This document shows, in pieces, positions 34,824 to 43,582 of a stretch of DNA of 64,000 nucleotides. This stretch comes from JAIQFL01 sp035501495. Its GTDB lineage: Bacteria; Acidobacteriota; Terriglobia; Bryobacterales; Bryobacteraceae. The stretch is taken from positions 3,297-67,296 of the forward strand of contig DATJWB010000067.1 in NCBI GenBank assembly GCA_035501495.1, read 5' to 3'. The position numbers and the translations under genes were made by a program. The notes below the pieces were generated by a model. That model worked only from the letters and a program-made list of their open reading frames with translations. It made no database searches and was not told where the DNA came from. Position 1 is the first letter of the stretch. Each line of letters starts with the position of its first letter.

Positions 34824-35759
34824 CTATGTCTTTCCAGCGCCCTCTTCCGCTGAAGCGGCGAATGTGGGCGCGTTATTCCTGACGGCCTCCTGTACAGTCA
34901 ACGGTTCTCGGTCAGTAAGGATGCGAACGTCGTCCGACATCCGGTCGTAACGTCCCGCCCGGTGGAGATCGGCCATCGTAACGAGGTGGTTTACCAGATG
35001 TTCCGGCAACCCCCCCGCGACTAGTCCACGCCGCCACGCCTCGACCGCAATATCCTGATACGTAATCGTACGGCCGAGCGCTTTCGAGTATTCCTTCGCA
35101 TAGAAATCCAGATTCTCTGACTGGGGACCCGTCAGGTGATAGACCTTGCCGATGTGCGGCTGCGGATGGTCGAGGAGCGCAGCTATCGCGCGTGCCACGT
35201 CTGCGACTACAACAGGTGAGGTTCTGCCCTCACCGAATGGTAATCGGATCTGGTTCCATCGCCTCACCGAATCCGCGGTGAGAATCAAAAAGGAGCCTTC
35301 GAATAACGCGGTTGGCCGCACGTGAACCACCGGAAGCCCGGACCAGTTCAGCGCCTGCTCGGCGAGCCAGTGCAACTTCTGCTGCGGGCTCCCGGTGGTT
35401 TCCGTGACGCTCATCTGCGCGACCGTCATCTGCGACATATTGATGAATGCCTTGACACCGTGATCTTTCGCCACCGCCGCGGCATTCACGGTCGCGGCCA
35501 GGTATCCGTCCGATACTGACATGCTGAAGTACATGGTTTCGCAGCCGCCAATTGCCCGATGCATTGACTGGAGATCGAGCAGATCGCCTGCTACCACCTC
35601 CGCACCCATGTCTCGCAGTGCTTGCGAGCGCTCGTCTTCCGTCCGCACCATCGCACGCACGGCCTTGCCTTGCTTCAACAGGAGTTCAACGACCGTGCGT
35701 CCGACCGCCCCTACGCGCCCGGCCGCGCCGGTGACCAGAATTGGATTAGCATTGCTCAT
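34824..35759 (-). CDS. NmrA-like NAD(P)-binding oxidoreductase
   Basis: A 311-residue atypical SDR. The nucleotide loop is VTGAAGRVGAVGRTV at the N-terminus, followed by AMVRTEDER, GDLLDLQSMHRAI and the PVVHVRPTALFEG segment typical of NmrA/quinone-reductase 2-like proteins. ATG 35759 follows AAAGGG; the longer open frame to 36002 is not supported by a ribosome site or homology. It lies 9 nt upstream of the decayed SDR on the same strand. The substrate is unknown; relatives reduce quinones or act as redox sensors. Confidence 0.85.
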   Translation of the reverse strand: MSNANPILVTGAAGRVGAVGRTVVELLLKQGKAVRAMVRTEDERSQALRDMGAEVVAGDLLDLQSMHRAIGGCETMYFSMSVSDGYLAATVNAAAVAKDHGVKAFINMSQMTVAQMSVTETTGSPQQKLHWLAEQALNWSGLPVVHVRPTALFEGSFLILTADSVRRWNQIRLPFGEGRTSPVVVADVARAIAALLDHPQPHIGKVYHLTGPQSENLDFYAKEYSKALGRTITYQDIAVEAWRRGLVAGGLPEHLVNHLVTMADLHRAGRYDRMSDDVRILTDREPLTVQEAVRNNAPTFAASAEEGAGKT

Positions 35760-36101
35760 GATCCGTTTCCCTTTCTCAATGCGGCGTGTCGATCTTGGCG
35801 CCCACAACAGTATGCACCTGACGGACCAACTCGAAACAACCCGAAAAGAACAGACTTCACTCGCGGACGGTCCCGATCCCTTGGCGAGTAGCGATGAACC
35901 ATCGTCATTTGCCGACGAGCGAGCATCACTATAAGTGGTACTCCTGCTTCCCACGATCGAGGGACTCGAGATTCGATCGATGTGGGACGACTTCAGCCGC
36001 AAGATGCGCCAGTATGAGCCAGGGATTCGGGCGCGGAGGTTTATTCGTTCACCGTTGGACAGGGAGGAGAGCTATCGTGAAATGCAGCGAGGTGATCAGA
36101 A
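35760..36101. other. Divergent intergenic region
   Basis: Gap between the NmrA-like gene (minus) and a hypothetical gene (plus). It should contain both promoters. A 93-codon open frame from 35935 overlaps it (WDDFSRKMRQYEPGIRARR) but I recognise nothing in it and it runs into the next gene in another frame; its 5' part could be another remnant. Confidence 0.35.
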
Positions 36102-36824
36102 GTGGAAAGTGAACTTCTCACGAGAGTGCTCCAGGCTCACGGCGGGTTGGACCGGTGGAACAGCTTCGCGACGGTACAGGCCACCATTGTTACAGGAGGC
36201 GCATTATTCGGTATGAAGGGCACGCCCCAGGATTCCACTCCTCGCCGGATGACGGTGGCGACCAATCGCGAATGGGCATCGGTCGCGCCGTATGGCGCGG
36301 ACGATCAGCGCACCGACTTCACCGCGAGCCGGGTCGCTATCGAGAAACTGGACGGAACCGTCGTCAAAGAGCGGCTGGACCCCGCGGAACATGCCGAGGG
36401 CAAAGCTGTCGATGCTCCCTGGGACGCGCTCGATCGGGCGTACTTCAACGGATATGCTCTGTGGACCTACCTCACGACTCCGTTCCATTTTGCGATGCCT
36501 GGTTTCGACGTTGAGGAGATCGCCCCGTGGCGCGAGCACGACGAACTGTGGAGAGGTCTGCGGGTGACCTATCCTGGGGACATCGCCAGCCACAGCCGCC
36601 GGCAGGACTTCTACTTCGGGCCTGACTTCCTGCTTCGCCGGCACGACTATCACGTGGAGGCGTCCGGCGGCTTTGCCGCGGCCCAGTACGTATTCGAGCC
36701 GGTGGTCGTGCAGGGAATCTCGCTACCGACAAAGAGGAGGGCGTATATGAGAGATGCAACGCTGCTGCCCATTCGCGACCGGTTGATGGTCTCGATCGAT
36801 ATTTCGAACATCTCTCTTACGTAG
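36102..36824 (+). CDS. Conserved hypothetical protein (240 aa)
   Basis: A soluble 240-residue protein without signal peptide, starting at GTG 36102 (MESELLTRVLQAHGGLDRW). The N-terminal helix with AHGGLDRWN and the later beta-rich part (FYFGPDFLLRRHDYHVE, YVFEPVVVQGISLPTKRR) recall the lipoprotein-carrier/outer-membrane-lipid-sorting fold, though I cannot name a family with certainty. Lipid- or substrate-binding is a guess. It diverges from the NmrA-like oxidoreductase, and genes of this type are often found beside such oxidoreductases as I recall. It appears intact although it lies in a decayed neighbourhood. Confidence 0.65.
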   Translation: MESELLTRVLQAHGGLDRWNSFATVQATIVTGGALFGMKGTPQDSTPRRMTVATNREWASVAPYGADDQRTDFTASRVAIEKLDGTVVKERLDPAEHAEGKAVDAPWDALDRAYFNGYALWTYLTTPFHFAMPGFDVEEIAPWREHDELWRGLRVTYPGDIASHSRRQDFYFGPDFLLRRHDYHVEASGGFAAAQYVFEPVVVQGISLPTKRRAYMRDATLLPIRDRLMVSIDISNISLT

Positions 36825-36876
36825 CGTGGTACGTCAATCAGAATGAGCATTATCGGCCACCAAGGCAACCGGGTGG

Positions 36877-37378
36877 ATGTACCAGCCGAGCGACACGTCC
36901 ACCCGCCAGTTGGTCTCGTGCCTGCTGGCGCATCGGAAGGAGGCCGTGGAGATTGCCGCGAGTCATCCGGGCTGGCCGGGTCGCTGCCCGTGGCTGATCA
37001 CGAACTCGCGGCGCGCTACTGCTGGGAAACCAACACGAATTACGATACGTCAAGCTGATGCTCGACGCCGGCTTTCCGGTGGCGCACCCGGAACGGCCGC
37101 ACGGCTATTCGCCCCTGCACAACGCGGCATGGGCAGGCTCGGCGGACCTGGTGGATCTGCTCATCGAGCGCGGCCACCCGGTGGATTTGCGCGATCCGGC
37201 CTTTCACGCGACGCCGCTCGGCTTTGCGATCCGGTGTTGCACGGTCGCCAGGCGGCATCCCGAAGGCGAATACGGACGTGTGGCGAGGTCGCTGCCAGCG
37301 GCGGGATGCCCGGTGGATGACGAGATGGCTCCGACAGGAGACAGGGCGATCGACGAAGCGATCCGGACCCATCAGTAG
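36877..37378 (+). pseudogene. Ankyrin-repeat protein, disrupted by frameshifts
   Basis: The reconstructed protein reads through three frames: CLLAHRKEAVEIAASHPG in the first, then LAGSLPVADHELAARYCWE from ~36970 in a second, then YVKLMLDAGFPVAHPE and HGYSPLHNAAWAGSADLVDLL from ~37050 in a third, ending at 37378 after LLIERGHPVDLRD. The HGxxPLHxAAxxG helix pair is typical for ankyrin repeats. At least two frameshifts are needed, near 36968 and 37047. Its 3' end overlaps the end of the dehydratase gene by 7 nt. Confidence 0.75.
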
Positions 37379-38325
37379 GTGACCAGGTCCTCGAAATCGA
37401 CGTTGCCTCCCGAGATCACCACGCCCACGGAGCGGATCTCGGGCGGCAGCTTGCGGAAGAGCACCGCGGCTACCGACGAAGCGCCGCTGGGCTCGATCAG
37501 GATTTTCGCGCGCAGCAGCATGAACTTCACGGCGGCGCGCATTTCGGCATCGCTCACCAACAGGACGCCTTCCACCAGGCGCTGCAGGATCGGAAACGTC
37601 AATTCGCCGGGTTTGGGGGCGCGCAATCCGTCGGCAATGGTCTCGGGGTGCGCGACGGTGACGCGTTTGCCGGCCTGGAGCGAGAGAAACGTGTCGTTGG
37701 CGCCTTCCGGCTCGGCTCCGAAGACGCGGATCGATGGATAGAGCGCCTTGGCGATGGTGGCGCAGCCGGAAAGAAGACCCCCGCCGCCGACGGGGGTAAT
37801 CAAAGCATCGAGTTGTCCCACCTCTTCGAGCAGTTCCAGGGCTGCGGTGCCTTGTCCCGCCATGATTTTGGGGTGGTCGAAGGGCGGCACCAACGTGGCT
37901 CCGCTGTCCTTCAGAATTCCCGCCGCCAGAGCCTCGCGGCTCTCGGTGAAGCGATTGTAGGTGACAATCTTCGCGCCGCGCGCCCGCGTGGCTTCTATCT
38001 TGGAGCGCGGAGCATCCTCGGGCATCACGATGGTGGCCTGGGCGCCCACGTGCTTGGCAGCAATAGCGGTGGCCTGTGCATGATTGCCCGACGAGTACGC
38101 CACCACGCCGCGCGCCAGGGCCTCAGCGGGGAGCGACAGGATGAGGTTCGAGGCGCCGCGAATCTTGAATGCTCCGCCGCGCTGCAGGTTCTCGCACTTG
38201 AACCAGGCGCGAGTTCCGGCCTCGCGGTCGAATCCTGCCGAAGTCAGGACGGGCGTCCTCTGCGCCAGGGGCCGAATCTGTGCCGCTGCCTGGCGGACAT
38301 CGTCCGCGTTGATTGCCAGGTCCAT
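37372..38325 (-). CDS. Threonine/serine dehydratase or serine racemase (PLP fold type II)
   Basis: A 317-residue PLP enzyme. The Schiff-base Lys is in GGAFKIRGA (near residue 50), the substrate loop is SSGNHAQA, and the phosphate-binding loop is GGGGLLSG. The absence of a C-terminal ACT regulatory domain makes this the short, catabolic-type form (threonine dehydratase or serine racemase/dehydratase) rather than biosynthetic IlvA. ATG 38325 was chosen because homology starts there; the longer frame to 38430 adds a Trp/Arg-rich tail. It is followed by convergent pseudogene sequence and lies 10 nt downstream of the small membrane protein gene, so the three minus-strand genes may be one operon. 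Confidence 0.88.
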   Translation of the reverse strand: MDLAINADDVRQAAAQIRPLAQRTPVLTSAGFDREAGTRAWFKCENLQRGGAFKIRGASNLILSLPAEALARGVVAYSSGNHAQATAIAAKHVGAQATIVMPEDAPRSKIEATRARGAKIVTYNRFTESREALAAGILKDSGATLVPPFDHPKIMAGQGTAALELLEEVGQLDALITPVGGGGLLSGCATIAKALYPSIRVFGAEPEGANDTFLSLQAGKRVTVAHPETIADGLRAPKPGELTFPILQRLVEGVLLVSDAEMRAAVKFMLLRAKILIEPSGASSVAAVLFRKLPPEIRSVGVVISGGNVDFEDLVTY

Positions 38326-38335
38326 GGTAATGAGT

Positions 38336-38563
38336 CTACGATTGTTTGCCCGCAAACGGGCGGGCCTGGAGTGCCGTCCAACCGGCCGCGCCCGCCACCA
38401 CCAGGTTTGCCACCACGACCGGCAACGCATGGATGATCAGTCCGTAGGTGACCCACAGCAGCGCGGCCCCCGCCTGTATCTTGCGCAGGGCCGCGGGGCG
38501 GCGGAAGAGGTACGAACTGGCGAACAACGCGGTGGCGATCCAGCCGATCCAGTCGGGCTTCAC
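38336..38563 (-). CDS. Small PQ-loop/SemiSWEET-like membrane protein
   Basis: A 75-residue protein with three hydrophobic helices. It starts at GTG 38563, which overlaps the stop of the upstream HAD gene (GTGA). Helix 1 is WIGWIATALFASSYLF; helices 2-3 contain WVTYGLIIHALPVVVAN, whose W-x-x-Y-G and P-x-x-x-A-N positions fit the half-transporter PQ-loop/SemiSWEET pattern or the related YgjV-like group. It could dimerise to form a small transporter. The assignment rests on pattern only. Confidence 0.65.
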   Translation of the reverse strand: MKPDWIGWIATALFASSYLFRRPAALRKIQAGAALLWVTYGLIIHALPVVVANLVVAGAAGWTALQARPFAGKQS

Positions 38564-39408
38564 TGGACCTCGACTCCCGGGTTCGGGGCAGGCGGGCCCG
38601 GGGCCTTGGCGATGGTCAACGAGTCGGTGCGGACTTTGTCCCACTCCTGCAACAGAAGTCCGTGAGCTTCGAAGAGGGCGCGGATGTGCGCGGTGTTCCA
38701 TCCCAGGATGTCTTCGAGAATCGGAATCAGCACGCTCAGCGCATCGTCGCTCAGGATCGTCCGGCGCGCGATCTGCGTGATGTACTTGTTCTCCGAGACG
38801 GCGATGGTCAGTCCGTCGAGGCGGTTCACGTGGAGCATGACGTGGACGTCGGAGCTGCCGTCGCCGATGTAGACGATGCGGTCGTGGCTGATGGGGAGGG
38901 TAGCGCGGAAATCTTCCAGCACCGCGACCTTGCCGTAGCCGGCGGGGACGCGAAGGATCGACTCGATCTCGCCGGTGGACGAGTTGTAGCGGAAGCGGGT
39001 GCCGAAGATGTGCTCGGGCGCCACGATCCCGCCGAGCGCCGACTGAATGACTTCCTCGGGCGCCGCCGAAACCACGTAGAAATTGAATCGGTACCCGTCC
39101 AACCCTTCCAGCAGCCGCGAAAGCAGGCGAATGTTCTGTTTGAGGCGGATGTGTTTGCCGGCTTCGATCAGGTCTTCCTTTCGCACCTTGCGATATTCCG
39201 GGTCGTGCAGCAGCAGGTATGCCAACTCGCCTCCCTGCTGTACCAGGTGGATGTGGGAAAGGCCGGCGATCCGCTCCTGGAATCCCGGGATGCCGAGCAT
39301 CTCGCTCAGCACGATGCCGGAATCGTTGAAGCTCAGAGTCCGGTCGAAATCGCTGATTAACAGATACTGCTTATAGTGGGATCCTCGATCGTTTGACGAT
39401 TGTGACAA
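38560..39408 (-). CDS. HAD-superfamily phosphatase, phosphoserine phosphatase-like
   Basis: A 282-residue cytoplasmic HAD enzyme. Motif I is ISDFDRTLSF with the nucleophile Asp and acid/base Asp, motif II is VSAAP (phosphate-binding Ser), and motif III is YIGDGSSDVHVM. The cap domain lies between residues ~35 and 105. This arrangement fits the phosphoserine phosphatase/MtnX-like branch. The start is TTG 39408, supported by AAAGGAGA six nt upstream. The C-terminal ~25 residues are Pro-rich and not part of the fold. It overlaps the next gene by 4 nt. Substrate unknown. Confidence 0.85.
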   Translation of the reverse strand: MSQSSNDRGSHYKQYLLISDFDRTLSFNDSGIVLSEMLGIPGFQERIAGLSHIHLVQQGGELAYLLLHDPEYRKVRKEDLIEAGKHIRLKQNIRLLSRLLEGLDGYRFNFYVVSAAPEEVIQSALGGIVAPEHIFGTRFRYNSSTGEIESILRVPAGYGKVAVLEDFRATLPISHDRIVYIGDGSSDVHVMLHVNRLDGLTIAVSENKYITQIARRTILSDDALSVLIPILEDILGWNTAHIRALFEAHGLLLQEWDKVRTDSLTIAKAPGPPAPNPGVEVQ

Positions 39409-39768
39409 AGCTGTCTCCTTTCGATTTTGCGAATGCGGGGAATCCGACGCGGTGATCAGTGCGCCAGCGGTCGCGGCGGGCGGATACGTATTGGATGCAG
39501 GCCGCGCGAGAGGGTTGCTGGAAACTCATAAGACTATCCGAATCAAGAGAATATCGGGTGGGCATGCCGGCTGAATCGGCGGCGCCTGACGGACCGGACA
39601 CGCGGCCATTCGCGGCCGCCAGGGCCAGTGCCATGACCGTCACCGGCGTCCGGGTGTTGCCGGGCGGAGGGGGCTCCGGGCAGGGCGCCGGGGTTTCCGG
39701 GCGTGTGATCGTCGTAATGGGCAAGTTCAGTTTCTGACCCGGACGGGAAAAGTTATAGTGGCATAGAC
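39409..39768. other. Divergent promoter region without a supported gene
   Basis: Gap between the HAD phosphatase (minus) and glycerol kinase (plus). Open frames on both strands (for example 39459-39737) have no ribosome site and a composition unlike the neighbours. A TATAGT at 39754-39759 ends 9 nt before the glycerol-kinase ATG. Confidence 0.4.
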
Positions 39769-41262
39769 ATGCCATTCATACTCTCGCTCGACGAAGGCAC
39801 GACCTCGGCTCGTGCCGCGCTCTACGACTCCGAAGGCCGCAACATCGGGATGGAAGCGGAGGCGGTGATCTGCCTGTACCCGCAGCCGGGATGGGTGGAG
39901 CAGGATGCCAACCAGGTGTGGCGTGCGCAGATCGATTCCGCGCGCCGCCTCCTGGAGCGGCAACGCGCCGCCGCTTCGGACATCGCCGCCTTGGGAATCA
40001 CCAATCAGCGGGAGACCACCGTCGTGTGGGACCGCCGCACGGGCGAACCGGTGTCGCCGGCGATTGTCTGGCAGTGCCGCCGGACAGCGGACTACTGCGC
40101 GGAGCTGGCGCGGTCACCGGAGGCCGCTGAGATTACCCGGAAGACGGGCCTGGTGATCGACGCGTACTTCTCCGCCAGCAAGATCCGCTGGATCCTCACC
40201 AACGTCCCGGGCGCGATGGCCAGAGCGCGAGACGGCGAGCTGGTGTTCGGCAACATGGATACCTGGCTGATCTGGAAGCTCACGGATGGCGCTCTCCACA
40301 TCACCGATCCCTCGAACGCCTCGCGCACCATGCTGATGGATCTGGAGGGCGATTGGGACGACGATCTGCTGCGCATCTTCGACATCCCCCGCGCCATGCT
40401 CCCGCGGATCGTGAGCTCGAGCGGCGTGGCGGGCTCGACCGCGGCGCACCATCTCGGCGGGGAGATCCCGATCGCGGGGATCGCGGGAGATCAGCAGGCA
40501 GCCCTCGCCGGACAGGCGTGTTTTCGTCCGGGCTTCTCCAAAAACACCTACGGCACAGGCTGTTTTGCCCTGCTCCACACCGGCACGCACCGGCCGGTCT
40601 CGCGGAACCGGCTGCTGGCGACCCGGGCTGCGGGAACAGATGGCGGCCGGAGATTCGCCATGGAGGGCAGCGTCTTCATTGCCGGGGCCGCCATCCAATG
40701 GCTGCGCGATCAGATGGGGCTCATCCGCTCGGCCGCGGAATCCGAGGAGGTCGCGGCTGCGGTGCCGTCCACCGGCGGGGTCTACTTTGTGCCGGCATTC
40801 GTCGGGTTGGGGGCGCCGCACTGGGACTCCGCGGTGCGCGGCATCCTCACAGGCCTCGAGCGGTCTACGGGCCGCGCGCAGATCGTACGCGCCGCGCTCG
40901 AAAGCATCGCGTACCAGACCCGCGAGCTGGTGGAGTGTATGGAGGCCGATGCCGGCGAGCCCTTGCGGGAACTGCGCGTGGATGGGGGCGCGGCAGTCAA
41001 CAATTTCCTGATGCAATTTCAGGCAGACATCCTGGGGAAGCCGATCGTGCGGCCGGTGGACGTCGAGACCACGGCGCTGGGTGCCGCGTATCTTGCCGGC
41101 CTCGCCATCGGTTTCTGGCCAAGCGTGGAAGCCCTGGAGTCGTTCTGGCGCGCCGAGAGGCGGTTCGAACCCGAAATATCCGAAGCGGTGCGTGACGATC
41201 TGTACCGGGGATGGCGCTCCGCGGTGGCGCAATGCAGGGCGGGCATCTCTCGTTCCAAATAG
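39769..41262 (+). CDS. glpK: Glycerol kinase
   Basis: A 497-residue FGGY kinase that phosphorylates glycerol to sn-glycerol-3-phosphate in the cytoplasm. The ATP loop is LSLDEGTTSARA; the glycerol-binding ITNQRETTVVWDR and IVWQCRRT segments, GNMDTWLIWKLT, the GIAGDQQAAL block and VDGGAAVNNFLMQ are all in place, and the length is normal for GlpK. No glpF or glpD is adjacent. The ATG lies only 9 nt after a TATAGT box, so the mRNA may be leaderless or nearly so; no Shine-Dalgarno is seen. Confidence 0.93.
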   Translation: MPFILSLDEGTTSARAALYDSEGRNIGMEAEAVICLYPQPGWVEQDANQVWRAQIDSARRLLERQRAAASDIAALGITNQRETTVVWDRRTGEPVSPAIVWQCRRTADYCAELARSPEAAEITRKTGLVIDAYFSASKIRWILTNVPGAMARARDGELVFGNMDTWLIWKLTDGALHITDPSNASRTMLMDLEGDWDDDLLRIFDIPRAMLPRIVSSSGVAGSTAAHHLGGEIPIAGIAGDQQAALAGQACFRPGFSKNTYGTGCFALLHTGTHRPVSRNRLLATRAAGTDGGRRFAMEGSVFIAGAAIQWLRDQMGLIRSAAESEEVAAAVPSTGGVYFVPAFVGLGAPHWDSAVRGILTGLERSTGRAQIVRAALESIAYQTRELVECMEADAGEPLRELRVDGGAAVNNFLMQFQADILGKPIVRPVDVETTALGAAYLAGLAIGFWPSVEALESFWRAERRFEPEISEAVRDDLYRGWRSAVAQCRAGISRSK

Positions 41263-41344
41263 ATGTAAAATCGCACACTTTTGCAATTTCGATGTTGTCT
41301 TCAATATCGCCAACGGACTTTCAATACTGTATTCTGTGGAAGCC

Positions 41345-43171
41345 ATGAAGAAAGCTCCGGTCTGTCTGTTTCTGATCCTCGCCACGCGCCTTCTGCCCGC
41401 GCAGAGCGGCTACCTCGTTCACAATCTCGTCGCAGACGACAAATCCACCGCGACCGCCGACTTTTATGATTCGCGTCTGATCAACCCATGGGGCAATGCC
41501 GTCTCTACAGGGAGCCCGTTTTGGATTTGCGACTTTGGGGTATCGACGCTGTACACGGTAAGCGACACGGGCACGACCGTGTTTGGGACGCCCAATGCCA
41601 CCACGCAGCCACTGGTTCCGGGCGCCGGCGGGCCGCCGAATAAGGGCAGCTGCACGGGAATCGTTTCGACGGCCGCGTCCGGCGTGACCGCCACTACGCC
41701 TCCGAGTTTCCAGTTCAGCGCCAAGGGCAAGGGTCCCGCCACGGCGAGCTTCATCTTTGTGACGGAAGACGGCGTTCTCTCCGCCTGGTCGAGCGCAATC
41801 GATGCGACTCAGGCATTCGTGATGGCGGACAATTCGGCGACGGCGTATTACAAGGGTCTCGCCATTGTCGGCGCTCCCACGCCGCAACTCTACGCGGCCA
41901 ATTTCCGGACCGGTACGATCGACGTTTTCGACGGCAATTTCAAGCCGGTGACTCTGGCCGCGGGGGCCTTCACCGACCCCCAGATCCCCTCCGGGTTTGC
42001 GCCCTTCAACATCTGGCCGCTGGGCGGGAAGCTCTACGTTACCTATGCGAGGCAGGACGACAACAACCACTTTGATGTGGCCGGGCCGGGCAACGGCTAC
42101 GTGGACACCTACGACAATACCGGCAAACTGCTGCAGCACCTGATTGCCGGAGGACCGGGATTCTTCAACACGGGCGGCCTGATGTTGAACTCGCCTTGGG
42201 GCGTGGCGCTCGCGCCGGCGACTTTCGGCAAGTACGCCAACACCCTGCTGGTGGGGAACTTCGGCGACGGCAAGATCAATGCCTTCGATCCCAAGACGGG
42301 CGCATTTCTGGGGACGTTGCAGGACGGCAGCGGCAAGAACATCGTGATCCCGGGTCTTTGGTCGATCATCTTCGGGAACGGCGGCAGCGGCGGCGATAAG
42401 GACACCCTGTACTTCACGGCAGGCCCCGGCGGGCAGAAACATGGTGTGCTCGGCAGCATTTCGGCCAATCCCAACCTGACTACCGCCAACATCACGAATG
42501 CCGCGCAAACCGGCGCGGGAGTTGCCCCCAACAGCTTCGTGGCGATCAAGGGGACCGACCTGGCGGTGACGAAGCGGTCGTGGGCCAAGGCGGATTTCGG
42601 CACCAACGGAACGTCGCTGCCCACCACGATTGACGGTGTTTCCGTCACCGTGAGCGGCGAGCCGGCTTACGTACAATCCGTCAACCCGACGCAGCTTACG
42701 ATTCTCACTCCGCCCGATCTGTCGACCTCCGGGCCGGTGCCGATCGCGGTCAACAACAACGGCCTGGTGAGCACCACGAATATCACACCGGTGGCCGCGG
42801 CGCCTGGCTTCTACCTGGCGGACACGGCCGGGCACATCAGTGCGACTCACGCCAACGGCACGGCGGTCTCCACATCGTCTCCCGCCACATCGGGAGAGGT
42901 GATTGCACTCTATGGGACCGGCTTCGGCGCCACCACTCCCGCGCCTACGGCCGGGCAAGTAGTCTCGTCAGTGGCGCCTTTGGCAGCACCTCTCACGGTG
43001 ACCTTCGGCGGCACCAATGCGAACGTGGTGTTTGCCGGGCTGGTGGCGGCCGGTCTGTACCAGATCAACGTCGTGGTGCCATCCGGAGTGTCTAATGGCG
43101 ACGCGCCGGTGGTGGCAACGGTTTTGGGAACGGCTTCTCCCTCGGGGGCATCGATCACGATCAAGAACTGA
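41345..43171 (+). CDS. Secreted TIGR03118-type beta-propeller protein with TIGR03437-like C-terminal domain (copy 1)
   Basis: A 608-residue secreted protein. After a signal peptide (MKKAPVCLFLILATRLLPAQ) residues ~25-370 form the TIGR03118-type domain, probably a beta-propeller (HNLVADDKSTATA, NPWGNAVSTGSPFWICDFG, GFAPFNIWPLGGKLYVTYA, LYFTAGPGG). Residues ~390-608 match the Solibacter-type TIGR03437 domain, including ALYGTGFGATTPAP and the end ASITIKN. The ATG at 41345 is preceded by TATTCT 9 nt upstream and no ribosome site. A tandem paralogue follows at 43583. Likely an extracellular or surface protein; function unknown. Confidence 0.88.
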   Translation: MKKAPVCLFLILATRLLPAQSGYLVHNLVADDKSTATADFYDSRLINPWGNAVSTGSPFWICDFGVSTLYTVSDTGTTVFGTPNATTQPLVPGAGGPPNKGSCTGIVSTAASGVTATTPPSFQFSAKGKGPATASFIFVTEDGVLSAWSSAIDATQAFVMADNSATAYYKGLAIVGAPTPQLYAANFRTGTIDVFDGNFKPVTLAAGAFTDPQIPSGFAPFNIWPLGGKLYVTYARQDDNNHFDVAGPGNGYVDTYDNTGKLLQHLIAGGPGFFNTGGLMLNSPWGVALAPATFGKYANTLLVGNFGDGKINAFDPKTGAFLGTLQDGSGKNIVIPGLWSIIFGNGGSGGDKDTLYFTAGPGGQKHGVLGSISANPNLTTANITNAAQTGAGVAPNSFVAIKGTDLAVTKRSWAKADFGTNGTSLPTTIDGVSVTVSGEPAYVQSVNPTQLTILTPPDLSTSGPVPIAVNNNGLVSTTNITPVAAAPGFYLADTAGHISATHANGTAVSTSSPATSGEVIALYGTGFGATTPAPTAGQVVSSVAPLAAPLTVTFGGTNANVVFAGLVAAGLYQINVVVPSGVSNGDAPVVATVLGTASPSGASITIKN

Positions 43172-43582
43172 TCGACGCGGCGCCGACCCCCACACACATG
43201 GGACGCGGCAGTCTCGAAAGCCCTTCGTGGACAGAGGAGTTCGGGGCGGGTCCACATGGTTCATCGGGTAGGGGCTTAATTGTTGTGCGGAAGCGATCGT
43301 GCAGCCGGACTGTTCGGGTTCAAGTGATGCAATGATGATATAGCCCCTTTGGGCCAAGCTCCCGAGGAAAGTCGCGTTAACAAATCTTTCGAATGTTAAT
43401 AACTTCACAACTGTTGCATGAGCCGATCGGTCAGGCAGCGACGGCGTCGACGGATGGCGCCAGTGACTGGGTGCCACAGGTGCTCGCAGAGCGCTTCCGA
43501 AGCCTGCAGACTCGTGGCTAAAAGTGTAAAAAGATTCGAGTTGGGCGTCAGCCACGGAGCACTTACTGTATTCTGTGAAAGC
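43172..43582. other. Intergenic region between tandem paralogues
   Basis: A 411-nt gap. It begins with a piece of the dispersed repeat (GACGCGGCAGTCTCGAAAGCC at about 43202-43222). The middle, around 43340-43400, has runs such as CCCCTTTGGGCCAAGCTCCC that could fold, but I recognise no riboswitch. It ends with TACTGTATTCTGTG just before the ATG, almost identical to the sequence before the first paralogue. Confidence 0.45.

Noticed and set aside
39459..39737. Possible 92-residue gene upstream of glpK
   Set aside because: No ribosome site, no recognisable features, and composition unlike neighbouring genes.
43330..43400. Riboswitch-like folding region upstream of the second TIGR03118-type gene
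   Set aside because: Some complementarity, but no match to a riboswitch core that I can name; and the gene appears to be transcribed from a box much closer to its ATG.
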